NCBI RefSeq assembly: GCF_002575655.3
Contig: NC_053037.3
Span: 207,623,743-207,687,742, forward strand
Direction of reading: 5' to 3'
Length of the DNA: 64,000 nucleotides
Origin: Aegilops tauschii subsp. strangulata
Lineage: Eukaryota; Streptophyta; Magnoliopsida; Poales; Poaceae
The translations under genes and the position numbers were made by a program. The notes beneath the pieces were generated by a model. The model saw only the letters and a list, made by a program, of their open reading frames with translations, was not told where the DNA came from and did not search any database. Each line of letters starts with the position of its first letter. Position 1 is the stretch's first letter. Positions 42,670-55,431 of the stretch are shown in pieces.

Positions 42670-43350
42670 GAATAGAGGGTCCCGGAGGAGAGGCAAAGGG
42701 AAGGCGCGCGCGTCACCATCGAGCAACGCCGCGACACCCATCGCCAGTCCGATACGCGCGATGGCCCCGATGTCGACGAGCCCGCGCTCGGTGAAGGCGG
42801 GTGCCTACCTCTCGAGGCTGGGTGCCCTGCCTTCACCCGTGAGTTGCGGCAAGTCCATTGGCCATCCACTCACATGTTCAAGCCAGAGATACCAGAGAAG
42901 TATGATGGGAGACTGAGCCCAATAGAGTTCTTGAGCATCTACACCATCGTTGTTCAAGCTGCCGGGGGAAGAGACGAAAAGGTGTTCGCCAACTACATCC
43001 CTTTGGCACTCAAGCCAAATGTGAGGTCTTAGCTGATGCACCTTCTTGAGAACTCCATTTGGACCTGGGCTGACCTGTGCCATGAGTTCGTTGGCGCCTT
43101 CACGGACGGCCATCAAGAACAAGAGCGGCCCAGCAACTTGCAGCTCCTCCCATAGAAGGAAGGAGAGACTCTGCGAAAGTACATGCAGAGATTCAGCCGA
43201 GTGCACTGGGATATTCCAGACATCCACCCGGCAGCTATGATAGCTACATTCCAGTCCAACATACGCAATCGTCGGATACATTCCAAGATAAACATTCAAT
43301 TGCCCAAGACTGTGAAGGAGCTTTGCACTCTAGTGGATAAGTGCGGGTAG
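42670..43350 (+). pseudogene. Gag of a plus-strand Tat-type Gypsy element
   Basis: From ~42845 the frame reads FKPEIPEKYDGRLSP, with a retrotransposon gag core (LRKYMQRFSRVHWDIPD) continuing in pieces to 43350. TAG at 43030-43032 and 43153-43155 plus shifts interrupt it. The 5' LTR and leader are missing because the reversed LTR abuts at 42669. Confidence 0.7.
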
Positions 43351-44638
43351 ATGCGGGGAGGCGGCTCCCCGGAGAAGAGGACGACGTCGACATCGACTTA
43401 GAGGATGATGACAAGGACACTAGTCAGAACAAGAAGAACAAGAAGTGCAATAAAAGGCGCAAGGATAAGGTAGTGATGACCGTTGAAGGATCGGGCACGC
43501 CTAGTACCGGCAAGAAGGCCAAGACTAAGGTACCCGGCAAGGAAGTTGGCACATGCACTGATTGCCGGGAAGCTGCGGCTACCAAGAAGGCTGGGAAAGG
43601 TGATGGGCCGTACTGCAAGATTCATTGGACCAAGGGCCATATCTCCTGGAGTGTCATCAGGTTGAGCAGCTCGTCAAGAAGCAGAGAGCTGAGTATGAGA
43701 AGCATGATTGGGAGAAAGGTCAGAGTGGCGCTGGCGGGAAGGGCCGAGGCGGCGGAGCAAGCCTACCCGGCAAAGCTCCTCAGAATCAAGGAAAATCTGC
43801 TAGAGGCCGTGAGAAGCAGGATTGCAATGATGAGAGTGATGGAGGAGATCAAGAGGAAAAAAGCAAGCAGGAATTCCAGAAGGCCACTAATGCCCTATGT
43901 ATTGACGGGGGTGCATCTCTGCACTCCTCTCACCGTCAACTTAAATAGTTGGCGCGTGAAGTCAATGTCATGGAGTCAACGGCAGATTCTCGGAGGCCGC
44001 TCAAGTGGTCCTGCACGCCCATCGTCTTTAACAAAGAGGATCCCCCTGACCACACCACTGCAGTAGGGTGCTTGCCATTGTTGGTCTCACCAACAATTCG
44101 CTACCTCAAAGTCACGAAGATGTTGGTTGACGGCAGGGCCGGGTTGAATCTGATTTCTCCAAAGGTCATCGGCAAACTTCAGATAGCAGAGGAAGAGCCC
44201 AAAGTTACTGGTACGTTTCAAGGGATCAACCCCAGCATGAGTTGTCCTAAGGGGAAGATCACGCTACCGGTGACATTCGGTGGAGAGTTGAATTACTGGA
44301 CTGAGAAGATCGTGTTTGATGTGGTTGACCTCCCTCTGCCGTACAATGGAATCCTTGGTCGCCCATCTCTGGCCAAATTCATGGTGGCATCCCACTATGC
44401 CTACAACACCTTGAAGATGCCAGGGACGATAGGCGTCATTTCTATTCCATCAGACGAGAAGGACGCAATCATTTGCATGGATAAGATGTATCGGGAGGCA
44501 GTCGCGGCCGAGGCCGGTAAAGCCACTATTCTCGCCAAGGAAAGTAAAGGAAAGAAGAAGGACAACAAGGATGACAACAAGGAATCCGGGAAGCGTACCT
44601 CTTCGGAGTACGCTGCGCCTGTTGATAGTCCCGGATAG
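43350..44638 (+). pseudogene. Gag C-terminus and protease of the Tat-type element
   Basis: Lys/Glu-rich linker, then a Cys/His knuckle spread over two frames (CTDC, YCKIHWTKGH, ECH), then a protease-like domain at 43949-44638. The protease site reads VDGRAGLNLIS, with Arg where a small residue is usual after Asp-Gly, so it is probably inactive. It ends in a basic KESKGKKKDNKDDNKE tail. Confidence 0.75.
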
Positions 44639-44639
44639 T

Positions 44640-45960
44640 TCCAATAGCAAGAGGCCTAAGGCTGCTGCACCCGCTGTGAAAAAGGTCCTGGCAGGGCTGG
44701 CTGGCGCGACAGTACCTTCACTATCAGTGCCACCCTTGATGACAAATAGGAAAGCACGCTCGTTGCCTTCCTGCGGGAGAATGTCGATGTGTTTGCCTGG
44801 CAACCATCTAATATCCCACATGACCAACCCGTCAAGCAAAAGGTCTGGAAGCAAGCCTTAGAGCGGCAGCAGTTCATTACCGAGGAGATCAAGAAACTTG
44901 AGGCAGTTGGTTTGGTCAGAGGAGTACGGCATCCAACGTGGTTAGCAAATCCTGTGGTGGTACACAAGGCTAATGGTAAGTGGAGGCTTTGCATAGATTT
45001 TACGGATCTGAACAAGACATGCCCGAAGGACCCATTTCCCTTGCCATGCATCGACCAGATTATGGATTCTACCTCTGGGTGCAACCTACATTCTTTTCTC
45101 GATGCCTACTCCAGAGACCACCAGATCTTCATGTCCAAGGAAGACGAAGAGAAGACCGTGTTCATAACCCCATGTGGCATGTACTGCTTTGTACGGATGC
45201 CCTTCGGTTTGAAGAGTGCCGGATCCACTTTTGCAAGGGCAGTACAAATTGGCTTTGAGTCTTAGCTGCATAGAAACATTGAAGCTTACATGGATGATAT
45301 TTTGGTAAAGAAAAGAATAGATCAACCCTCATTCAAGACTTGGAAGAAACCTTTGCTAATTTGCGCAAGATCAACTTGAAGCTGAACCCAAAGAAGTGTC
45401 TGTTTGGCATTCCTTCTGGCAAGCTACTTGGCTTCTTTGTGTCCCATCAGGGGATAAAGGCCAACCCCAACAAGATCAAGGCTATCGAGTAAATCCAAGC
45501 ACCCAAGACAGTTAAGGATGTGAGACGTTTTACTAGATGTGTTGCCGCGCTTAGCAGATTCATTTCCATGTCTGCCGAGCACGCCTTGCCGTTCTTCAAA
45601 ATCTTAAAGAAGGCAGCACCTGTGGGAGTGGACCCTGGAGGCAGACGCTGCGCTGCAAGATTTGAAGGCCGGTCTTTCCTCTGTGCCCACTCTCGTTGCT
45701 CCCAAACCACAAGAGCCATTGCTGCTATACTTAGCGGAAACTAATCAAGTGGTTAGTGCAGCACAGGTGGCGCAGCGGGAAGTGGATGAAGCAGCAGCCA
45801 CCGCCACTGTCCCCTCAGGAGAGGAAAGTGAACATGTCCCGACAAGGTCAGATGCAGTTCAAGACAAAGGAGAGCAAAGCAGCGGAGACAATCCCAAGGT
45901 AGCGGTAAGGAAGAAAGTGGTGCAGGGCCTAGTGTACTTCGTCAGCTCCCTGTTGTAGGG
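44640..45960 (+). pseudogene. Reverse transcriptase and first RNase H of the Tat-type element
   Basis: RT blocks LCIDFTDLNKTCPKDPFPLP, MPFGLKSAGSTFARA and AYMDDILVKK (catalytic Asp pair at ~45290) are visible. TAG at 45263-45265 separates the last two. The RNase H-like stretch 45500-45740 is frameshifted. 45760-45960 is an acidic linker. Confidence 0.85.
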
Positions 45961-45982
45961 GCCTAGCTCAAGGTACTCTCTC

Positions 45983-46640
45983 ATGCAAAAGTTGAATTTT
46001 TGCTGTGTCATGGCCTCAAGGAAACTCCACCACTACTTCCAAGCCCATGAGATCACTGTTGTCACCCGCTTCCCTTTGCAATGGATACTCCGAAACCCTG
46101 AGGCCACCGGCAGGATAGTGGAGTGGGCTTTGGAGTTATCCAGCTTTGGTTTGAAGTTTGAGAGCACATCAACTATTCAGAGCAGAGCATTGGCAGTGTT
46201 TATTGCAGGGTGGAGGCCAACTCCCGATGAAGAAGTATTGAAGAAAGTTATGCCCGCCAATGAAGCGCCCCAAGAATGGATCATGTATTTCGATGATGCG
46301 TTCTCCCTACAAGGTGCAGGGGTTGTCGTGCTTCTCATTCCTCCCACTGAGGAACACCTTAAGTACGTCGTCCAGATACATTTTCCCTGGGAGAAGGCTA
46401 CCAACAATACTATAGAGTTCTAAGGGCTCCTTGCCGGGCTCAGGATTGCAACAGAACTGGGAATCAAGAAGCCGATCATCCGCGGAGACTCGCAACTTGT
46501 GGTGAGACAAGTCAACAAGGATTACCAAAGTCCATTATTGGAGGCATATGTTGAGGAAGCGAGAAAGTTGGAGGAGCGCTTTGACAGATTGCAAATAGAG
46601 CACGTGCCCCGTGGGGAAAACAGCATTGTTGATCATCTGT
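45983..46640 (+). pseudogene. Second (archaeal-type) RNase H, Tat hallmark
   Basis: Connection sequence (LQWILRNPEATGRIVEWALELS) is followed by a second RNase H-like domain with YFDDAFSLQGAGV, NNTIEF, then after TAA (46421-46423) RGDSQLVVRQVNKDYQSP. A second RNase H after the usual one is diagnostic of the Tat lineage in established classifications. Confidence 0.8.
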
Positions 46641-48170
46641 CAAAGTGCGCTGCGCAAAAACTCCCTATGGAACCAAGGACTTTTGTTCTCCATCTGACTC
46701 AGCCCTTCGTATCCCCGGCAACAATGGCCAGGAAAAGGAGGAAACTGGACCCTGGCAAACCTCTCCCGGTAGAACCTCCTGAGGCTCCCGGCAGAGAGCT
46801 TCGCACGAACAACTCCCCTTCGATTGCTGAGCTTCACCCTCCCGCCAGACCACTGGTCCCCGCGGTCGAGGAACGCGCTCCCATGAATGAGGAGGTGCCG
46901 CTAGTTCTCGCTACCGAGCATCAAGCTCCAACTTGGGCGCGGAACATAGTACATTTCCTCCAACCTAGAGAAATTCCCGAAGAGCAAGAAGAAGCTGAAA
47001 GAGTAGTCTGGACGGCTAGTATGTATCAGTTCATTGACGACAGACTGTACAGAAGGAGGCCCAATGGTGTGAAATGGAAGTGCATTTGCCGAGAAGAAGG
47101 AAAGGAACTGTTGGTAGAGATACACAAGGGTATGTGCGGCTCACACATCGGATCGAGGGCTCTAGTTGGAAAAGCCTTCCGGCAAGTATTTTACTGGCCC
47201 ACAGCCCTCCAAGATGCAGTTGAGTTGTTCACCAAATGTGAAGCCTGCCAGTTCCATTCCAAGAATATCCATATGCCTGCCCAAGCTCTTCGGTCAATCC
47301 CTTTGTCATAGCCGTTTTCGGTCTGGGGGCTCGACATCTTGGGCCCCTTCCCCCGTGCTACCGGGGGCTTTGTATTCTTGTTAGTTGCGATCGACAAGGT
47401 TACAAAGTGGCCCGATGTAGAGCCTGTGAGAAAGGTGACTGCTCAGTCAGCTATCAAGTTCTTGAAAGGATTGGTCTGCCGCTTCGGGGTCCTTGCTCGA
47501 ATCATCACTGACAAGGGCACCCAATTCACGAGCCACGCCTTCATGCAATACATTCATGCCCTCGGAAGTCAGGTCTCATTCGCTTCTGGTGTTCATCCAA
47601 GGAGCAACGGACAAGCTAAGAGGGTGAACGCTGAAGTGTTGCGAGGACTCAAGCCGAGAACATTTGATAAGGTGCAGAAGTACGGCGGGCGATGGATCGA
47701 TGAGCTGCCGGTGGTTCTTTGGTCCCTCAAAATGACACCAAATCGAGCTACTGGGTAGGCTCCCTTCTCCCTAGTCTATGGGGTAGAATAAGTTATCCCC
47801 ACGGAACTCAATTACGGATCACCTCGAGTGCTTGCCTATGATGAAGTCGCACAAGAACAGCACCGGCGTGACGACGCAGTGCTACTCGCGAAGAACCATC
47901 TCTTGGCTGCTACGCGTGCCGCATGCTACCAGCAAGCCCTGCATCGCTGTCACAGCCGCATGGTTCATGCCCGGAGTTTTGAGGAAGGCGACTTTGTCCC
48001 TAGGCGCGTTCAGTCTGCCAAGGGTTCCAACAAGTTGACGCCGAAGTGGGAAGGCCCTTACTAGGTAGTATGAGTCACCAGACCTGGCGCAGTCCGTCTA
48101 GAGACCGTAGATGGCATTCAGTTGCAAAACTCATGGAACATTGATCATCTCCGTAAGTTCTACCCATGAG
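46640..48170 (+). pseudogene. Integrase of the Tat-type element
   Basis: Spacer, then the zinc finger (H...H in EIHKGMCGSHIG, CEACQ), then the DDE core with LDILGPF, IITDKGTQFTS and KRVNAEVLRGLK. The C-terminal domain runs to SWNIDHLRKFYP at 48169. In-frame stops are TAG 47309, TAG 47756, TAA 47789, TAG 48062 and TGA 48071. Inactive. Confidence 0.85.
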
Positions 48171-49404
48171 GCGCGGCTGTCAGGCCCTGCCCGGCAGCCA
48201 CCCTTTTGTACAGGCCTTGCCAATGTTGCATGTAACCCCTTGTACAAAGCCAGGCCCATACCCTGAGAAATAGAGAAATAAATGAAGCGTTGGGGGCCCC
48301 CGACAAATCGCATGCATGCATAAGCATATCATGAGCATAGCATGTTCTTGTAGATAAGATAACATGTGGCATCATTTTCATCTGCACCAAACTGCATGCT
48401 CCTACCGTGGACTCGGTCCCGAAAAGGAGGAGAGAAGACAAGCCTACATTGCGATCCCCATCAAGCCAAGCAGATAATTTCTCTCTCTTGTCCATACGTG
48501 TTCTGTAAGTAGAGACTTGTGCATATGAAAACCTCGCCACCTTCAAAACTTAGGTGCTCCCACCCCTTGACTCGAACATTGCTTTGGTTAGGGTGGTTGC
48601 AGAGGCCTTTGGCGAAGAGGTTTGGCGGGGGGGGGGGGGGGGGGGGGGATGGTCCCTCTTTACGATTTCTGCCCGGCAGGCCTAGCTCCACGGCAGCAAA
48701 CTGAGGGTACTGGTAGGATAGCCTGTCGGGGAAAACTTGTTTACTTGAGTGTATATAGGCAATTTACCTCTGCATGGACATGTTACATGCACAAGTGACC
48801 GACAAGGTTTATCTTTTTCATTAATATGCTAATTAACAAGTATAGATCTTACAGAACACAAACATGGATAAAACATATTATATAATTTAAACTAAAGTTT
48901 GGCAAGTGCCTACACATTTTAGATTGAAAAAATTTAAGTGCCCCATAATCCCCCTTCCTCTATCCTCCTACCCAGGTATTGCGGTGGGAAGAGAAGAGGG
49001 CAGAAGGAGTGCCTAAGCAGATGCCCGACCCGATCCCGTCAGGGGCCTGTCGGGCGTTGCCTGACAAGATCGGGAGTGGAGAGGCTGCAAAGGAGAGGGT
49101 GGAAGGAGCAGCTCGGCAGTGCCATGGTCACCACCTGCAGGACCAGTGAGAAGCCCCAGCGTGAGCACCAGTAGGGAGAATCGCCGAACCTCAGCTGGAA
49201 GACTGCTGGAGGAGGCGAAGGCACCAAGAGAGTGGCCCCCTCCCCGGCAACCCGGAGGCCGGTGATGATGATGCCGGGGAGGGAGAGGAAGAGCGGAAAG
49301 ACGAGGCTACAGGTCACCAATACGAGGCGAAGGCGTCGGTGCCATCGTACTCCAACCTGACGCCCTGCCACCTGCCTTCTCCGTCTTCCCTAGCTCTTTC
49401 TTTA

Positions 49405-49890
49405 TCACCACCACTCTGGGAGGACATCGGTCCCTCGGGTCGTCACCTCCCCCGGAGAAGTAGCAGGCGATGGCGGCATCCAAGGCGCGTGAGGGGCATT
49501 GCTCCCCTCCTCGGGGGGCAGGGAGATGCCGCCGTATTCAACGTTCACCCCAACCTCACCAAAGGGAGCAGTGCTGGGATTACCACGAGCCCTGAGAAAT
49601 GTACCCCAGACGGGTACCGAGAACCCCGGGAGCTCCGGCATTGGAGCACCAAGCCGCATTGGCTCGCAGCAAGCTCCCGCACTCCCCATCATATGGCCGT
49701 CCCGAGCGGAGGAGACAAGCATTCCACCATAATGGGAAAGCTTGATATCTCGTGCACTATGAGCAACTCGCCCGCCGCATCTCCCCGGAGACCGGAGCAG
49801 ACTCACTCCCCAAGCGTCAACATGAGCATTCAACATCATCAACCCCAAGCTAGTACCCGGGTCCCGGCCCCGGGCTCTCCCTTTCAGCAT
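49405..49890 (-). CDS. Antisense ORF in the Tat 3' region, copy 1
   Basis: A 162-residue frame from ATG 49890, the first ATG after a minus-strand TATA box (49963-49969) and a pyrimidine-rich leader. It starts MLKGRARGRDPGTSLGLM and is Gly/Pro/Ser-rich with no recognised domain. The longer frame starting at 50088 would begin upstream of the TATA box and is less likely. The related element copy at 61531-61723 has the same TATA, leader and start. Antisense genes in this position are known for Grande-like Tat elements; the product's role is unknown. Confidence 0.45.
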   Translation of the reverse strand: MLKGRARGRDPGTSLGLMMLNAHVDAWGVSLLRSPGRCGGRVAHSARDIKLSHYGGMLVSSARDGHMMGSAGACCEPMRLGAPMPELPGFSVPVWGTFLRARGNPSTAPFGEVGVNVEYGGISLPPEEGSNAPHAPWMPPSPATSPGEVTTRGTDVLPEWW

Positions 49891-49962
49891 ACCTAGCAGA
49901 AAGCAGAGAATGGAGGAGGAGGGGTGTGTGGATGAATACTCCCACTTCTCCCCCACCCCTTC

Positions 49963-49969
49963 TTTTATA
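49963..49969 (-). promoter_or_regulatory. Antisense TATA box, copy 1
   Basis: Minus strand reads CTATAAAAG about 75 bp before the ATG at 49890. Matches 61792-61798 in the second element copy. Confidence 0.55.
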
Positions 49970-50375
49970 GGTGGGCTGGGGATGGGAGCCGATCGCTCGG
50001 CGGATAACCACCGTCCTCCTCCACCCATGAAGACCAGGCCCCTGCCTTGATGCTCTCCCGCACCATGCGCCTCCATTACCTGCCCCACTCAAAGCATGCG
50101 ACATACGTGGCCAAGGAGAAGAGCGTGGTGGGAAGAGTGAATTGGCAGTTACTCACCCGTGTGTTAAAGTCATTCATGGGCCATTAAAAAGGTCGCCCCA
50201 CTGCAATTGGCGTTATGCGATGCGCGGGAGAACTGGAAATTTTCATGGTCTCAGGTAAATAAAGAAGCAAAGAAGATCTCAAAGGACAAGCAACTACTAC
50301 CGTCTAGCCTGTGCACAAGTTAGGGCCTACCCCGACGACGCCCGGCAATGCATTCAGGCCAGGCCCGGGGGTTCC

Positions 50376-51258
50376 TGTCGGTGCAACAAACCCTGGGTCT
50401 GTTGCCACCTTGCACAGGCCTAAGAACAAGATTGCAGCATCCAAGACCAAGTAGAAGAGATCAGCTCTTCAAAGGGCAAATCCAGGAGACCAAGTCAAGC
50501 CGAAGGAAGCAAGACACCACTAAGGGCAAACCTCCCTTGCCGGGGAGGCGAGCCTGGCGAGGTCAAGGTTACCCTGGAAACAAGCCTCAAGACCGTTCTG
50601 GCAGGCCTGCCGGGCCCTACGAAGGCAAACTACCCCGCCAAGGCTTCACTGCTCCACCTCACAGCGACGCAAGTCATCGATCGGTGCGGTGTCAAGCCCC
50701 CAAGTGACTAAGTGGCTGTTTTCTGCCACATGGTAGCCACTTCCTATGGAAATCACCTCCAAATGAAACCCGTCTAGAGAAGTGTCATAAAGGCAGGAGA
50801 GAAGGTGGCCGATTGCCGGGCAGGCCATGATGTGACACTAAGCGGCGCATTTAATGCGCTCTGCCCTGTCTGCAGAGTTAGGTATGATAGAACTGTTTCC
50901 TATCTAATCAGTACACAATGACTGATATGCCATTGTGGTGACCCCTTGATCTATAAAATGAGGCCCGTGGCAACCATAGAGAGTGTTCGGACCCTTGTAC
51001 ACTCATACGCGCGTAGCTGCTCTCGCCCCGAGGCAACCCTGCCGGGTTAGAGCACTGCGTTTCCACCACAATCCACCATCAATCCACCAAAGCAGGAGTA
51101 GGGTTTTACTCCTCGCAGTGGCCCGAACCTGCGTAATATTGCCTGTGTGATCTCTTCCGTGCTACGCAACATTCTCCGCTCTTTGTGTAATGTGCTCACC
51201 CCCCTGCCGAACCACAAGGGGCTCATGGCCCCATAGGTGGCCGTGGTTTCACACGACA
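50376..51258 (+). repeat. 3' LTR of the Tat-type element (883 bp)
   Basis: Starts TGTCGGTGCAACAAACCCTG and ends CACACGACA; the terminal TGTCG/CGACA pair is a perfect inverted repeat. TATA-type box CTATAAAAT at 50951. It is the same family as 62210-63117 but clearly diverged (indels and many substitutions), so the two are not a pair from one insertion. Confidence 0.85.
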
Positions 51259-52380
51259 CACCATGTTTAAAATGTCTTAAGCGTCATAATGTTGTCTCTG
51301 TTGTTGAATGCTCTACTGCTTCTGAAGTTGCAATATCTTCAACTTTTAATGTGGTAACTAACCCCTCTTCTGAGGATACCAATACTATTGCTGATGAGAA
51401 TGCTAGGTTGAAGACATTGCTTGAAACATGCATGTACAAAATCCTCAAAGGGCATCAGACACTATGTGATGTCGTCAAGAAACATATTCTGAACCGAAAG
51501 CTAGGAAAGAGGGAGTTGGGTTCAAGAGGAAAATGAATGTTGATGGTTCTTACTGGAAGCATGAGTAGTACCCCAAAAAAATGGGTTGCTGCAAAGGGCC
51601 CTTCAGTGGACCCGTCCACATTATCTGACTTCACTTGTGCTAACCCCATTATCACTGATGAGTCCTTTGACACTAATTATAAGCCATTTAAGAATCAGAA
51701 CGGTGAATTGTTTGCCAGGTTTATTGGTACTAACTGCAGGAATGGGCCACCTTGAAGAAGATCTGGGTACTAAAAAGTTGTCTAGAAAAGCTTCCCGTGA
51801 ATGTCATCATGACACCACCCGGGAAGAAGACAAACCCTAGACAAAAGGCTTCATATGGCCCAAAGGCTTCATGCAGACAGAGGACCTGACAAGGTCACCC
51901 TAACGCCAATGTTTTGCTGGGAAATTTTCATCAGACTTATGAATATGAGCGTTTTTCATCTAAGCGCTATGTTCACAAAACAAAGAACTTGTCTGCATAT
52001 CCTTTTGAGTACTATTCACCTCCTGCAAAACTATTTGCTAGGGCTCCAAAGCCAAAGTTCTCAGATGCTGCACTTAGACTCATTGCCTCTAAGCCACCCC
52101 TTAAGATGTGGGTGGTTAAGAAGAATTAACTTCTCTTGCAGGGAAAGGTCTCCAACCGTAAATCATTGACTTCTGAAGACAATGCTGGGGACCTAAAACA
52201 TCTTGTGGGACGCAAGATTAAGTGCCAAAATGGTCTTACCATTTATTTCGTCCCTGGGTTTCTTGATGAGCATCCTATCTTACCATCCAAGAATCTTAAC
52301 TTTGATAGTATGCTTGTTTGATATATGTTTGTGCTTCACAATACTCTTGGTGAAGCCTATCCCACTAACTGCACTGTAGG
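51259..52380 (+). pseudogene. Copia gag and linker (Sirevirus-like), 5' missing
   Basis: Plus-strand frames carry CLKCLKRHNVVS, then ENARLKTLLETCM, DPSTLSDFTCANPII, NGELFARFIGTNCRNGP and PPLKMWVVKKN in changing frames, with no intact ORF. This fits the gag C-terminus and spacer of Sirevirus-type Copia elements. It starts exactly where the Tat LTR ends, and the first codons appear to include LTR-adjacent bases, so the Tat element inserted into this Copia copy. Confidence 0.6.
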
Positions 52381-52382
52381 GT

Positions 52383-52700
52383 ATGACTCCGAAAGCTACT
52401 AGGTGGATGATGGATAGTGGATGCACTAACCACATGACTGGTGATCGAAGTCTTCTCATGGATTCAACCCTACGTCCGTCTACTAAAAGCCACATCACCT
52501 TCGCTGACACTGGTAAAAGCAAGGTATTGGGCCTAGGTAGAGTTGCTATCTCAAAGTATCAACACATGGATAAAGTGATGCTTGTTGAATCCCTTGGATA
52601 CAACTTAATGTATTTCTCAATGCTTTGTGATCTAAACATGATTGTGATATTTGGCAAATATCATTGTCTTGTATGGAATCTGACAAATCTCTAGTCTTCG
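52383..52700 (+). pseudogene. Copia protease
   Basis: WMMDSGCTNHMTGD gives the Copia aspartic protease site Asp-Ser-Gly, followed by FADTGKSKVLGLG. The frame ends with a stop at 52694 after a shift. Protease processes Gag-Pol in particles; this copy is broken. Confidence 0.75.
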
Positions 52701-52779
52701 AAGGTTATCGAAGAGGTGATCTGTATATGGTAGATTTTACCAAAGCTTGCCGTATGTCTTCTAGCAAAAGCTTTAGAAT

Positions 52780-54035
52780 GTTGGCTTTGGCATCGAAGGC
52801 TAGGACATGCGGGCATGAGGAACTTGCACACTCTCATGAAGAATAAGCATATCATTGGCATCGAGGGCGTCAAGTTCAAGAAAGATCATCTATGTGGTGC
52901 TTGTGAAGCCGGGAAGATGACTAGAGCCAAGCATCCCTCGAAGTCAATCATGACTACATCACACCCCTTTGAGCTGCTACACATGGACTTATTTGGCCCT
53001 ACTCAGTACTCTACCCTTACTACCACCGCACATCTCTATGGCTTCATTATTGTTGATGATTATTCGAGATATACCTGGGTGCAGATAATTCTCTATAAGA
53101 CTGAAGTGCAGGATGCCTTCAGACGATTCGCCAATCGTGCCATGACCAACTATGGCATCAAGATCAAGCACATTAAGAGTGACAATGGCACGGAATTCAA
53201 GAACACTAGCCTCGACACTTATCTTGATACACTGGGCATCACTGATGAGCTCTCTGCTCCACACACCCCTCAGCACAATGGCGTAGTGTAGCGCAAGAAC
53301 AGAACCCTTATTGAGATGGCACGTACAATGCTTGATGAGTACAAGACTCCAAGGAAGTTCTAGCCTGAAGCCATTGATACTGCATGCCATAACATCAGCA
53401 GAGTTTATCTTCACAAATTCGTCAAGAAGACATCCTATGAACTGCGCACTGATAAGAAGCCAAACGTTAGCTGTTTCAATGTCTTCGGTGCCAAGTGCTG
53501 GATCAAGGATCCACATCACACTTCAAAATTTTAACCGAAAGCACATGAAGGTTTTATGCTTGGTTACGGAAAGGATTCGCACACCTATAGAGTCTTCAAC
53601 CTCTTTCACTATAAAGTGGTTGAAACTGTAGATGTGCGGTTCGATGAGACTAACGGCTCGCAAAGAGAGCACCTGCCAAATGTGCTAGATGTACCCACTA
53701 AGGAACATGCAAAACAGGAAATGTTCGTTCCAGCACCCACTACACGTGAAGACAATGCTCAGCCTGAAGATAATGCTGAAAATGAAGATAGCAATCAGCA
53801 AGAGCAAAGTCTTCGCCCTGTTCATCCTTGGGTTGCCAATGAAGTTCAGATTGAGAAAATCAACGATAGTATCAATGCACCTTCTCCTCTCACTCGATCA
53901 AGAGCAACACAACTAGAAAATTTCTGTGGACACTTTGCATTTGTCTCTATATCTAAACCCAAGAAAGTTGAAGAAGCCTTCATTGAACCTGATGGATTCA
54001 AGCTATGCAAGAAGAGCTTCAACAATTTGAGCTGA
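52780..54035 (+). pseudogene. Copia integrase
   Basis: GAG-pre-integrase zinc finger (LGHAGMRNL region, HLCGACEAGKM), integrase core (LLHMDLFGPTQ, IKSDNGTEFKN, QHNGV), then the C-terminal variable region with acidic NAQPEDNAENEDSNQQEQ. In-frame stops are TAG 53289 (right after the core), TAG 53361 and TAA 53532. Confidence 0.85.
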
Positions 54036-54830
54036 ACAATGTTTTGGAGCTAGTCAAACGTCCCGATCCTCGCAAGCACAGTATTATTGGCACCAAATGG
54101 ATCTATCACAACAAGCAAGATGAACATGGTCAAGTCTTCAGAAACAAGGCTCGTCTCGTTGCCCAAGGTTACACACAAGTGGAAGGAATTGAGTTCGATG
54201 AAACCTTTGCTCACGTGGCTAGGCTTGAAGCCATTCACATACTGCTAGCCTATGCTAACCACAACAACATCCTTCTATATCAAATGGATGTGAAGATTGC
54301 CTCCCTCAATGGCAAAATTGAAGAAGAAGTGTATGTAGCTCAACCACCTGGTTTCGAAGATCCAAAACGTCCTGATATGGTCTAGAAACTCAACAAGGCA
54401 CTGTATGGCCTCAAACAAGCACCTCATGCTTGGTATGACACACTCAAAGACTCCCTGAAGAGTAAAGGCTTCAAACCTGGTTCTCGAAGACATATGATGG
54501 AGAATTTTTGTATGCCAAATCTATGTGGATGACATTATCTTCGGCTGCACTGATAAAAGATACAGTGATGAGTTTGGGCATATGATCCAAGAGAAATATC
54601 AGATGTCCATGATGGGAGATCTGAAATTCTTTCTTGGTCTTCAAATCCGTCAACAGAGAAATGACATTTTCATATCACAGGAAAAATACCTCAAAGATTG
54701 CCTGAAGAAGTTTGCAATGCAAGACTGCAAAGGGTGCACGACGCCAATGCCAACCAAAGGAAAATTGGGCCCCGATGACAATGGTAAAGAGTTTGATCAA
54801 AAGGTTTACCACTCTTAGTGTTTGCATGTG
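54005..54830 (+). pseudogene. Copia reverse transcriptase
   Basis: [39 protein letters not shown], the Asp block [12 protein letters not shown], then TAG 54383, ALYGLKQAPHAWY, a frameshift near 54480, and the catalytic YVDDIIFGC. It ends at TAG 54816. Order and motifs are those of Ty1/Copia RT. Confidence 0.9.
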
Positions 54831-54839
54831 TTCCCGATT

Positions 54840-55431
54840 CGAAGCGGCGCCAAAGGAATCGCATCACCTCGCGGTGAAGCGAATACTTCGATATTTGGCT
54901 CACACCCCAACGCTAGGATTATGGTATCCAAAGGGCTCAAAGTTTGATCTAGTTGGATTCTCAGATGCTGATTATCCAAAGGGCACATGTCACTTTCTTG
55001 GACGATCTCTTCTCTGTTGGTCTTCAAAAAAGCAGAACTATGTATCACTCTCCACTGTTGAATCTGAATACATTGCTTTTGGATCTTGTTGCGCTCAGTT
55101 TCTCTGGATGAAATAATCCCTCAAGGATTGTGGCATCAACATGAAGCATGTGCCCCTCTACTGCGACAATATAAGTGCCATCAAGATTGCTCACAATCTA
55201 GTTCAGCACTCGAAGACAAAGCATATTCAGATCCGTCATCACTTGCTCAGAGATCATGTGTTGAAGGAAGACAGTGGCATCATTCACGTCAACACTGAAG
55301 AGCAATTGGCAGATATCTTCACGAAGCCCTTGGATGAGAAAAGGTTTTGCAAGCTACGGTGTGAGCTAATTATCTTAGAATCCTCGAATGTCCTCCGAAT
55401 GGACACACATCCTGACGCTTATGCATATTGA
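54840..55431 (+). pseudogene. Copia RNase H
   Basis: LVGFSDADYPKGT, LLCWSSKKQNYVSLSTVESE, then after TAA 55114 LYCDNISAIKIAHNLVQHSK and HIQIRHHLLRDHV. It ends at TGA 55431 after LADIFTKPLDEKRF, the usual pol C-terminus. Confidence 0.9.

Larger units (their letters stand above)
48170..50375 (+). mobile_element. 3' non-pol region of the Tat-type element
   Basis: About 2.2 kb between integrase and LTR, typical of Tat elements. A run of 21 or more G at 48628-48649 is a likely replication or sequencing trouble spot. On the opposite strand lies a TATA box and ORF (49405-49890). A polypurine-like GGCCCGGGGGTT precedes the LTR. Confidence 0.65.
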
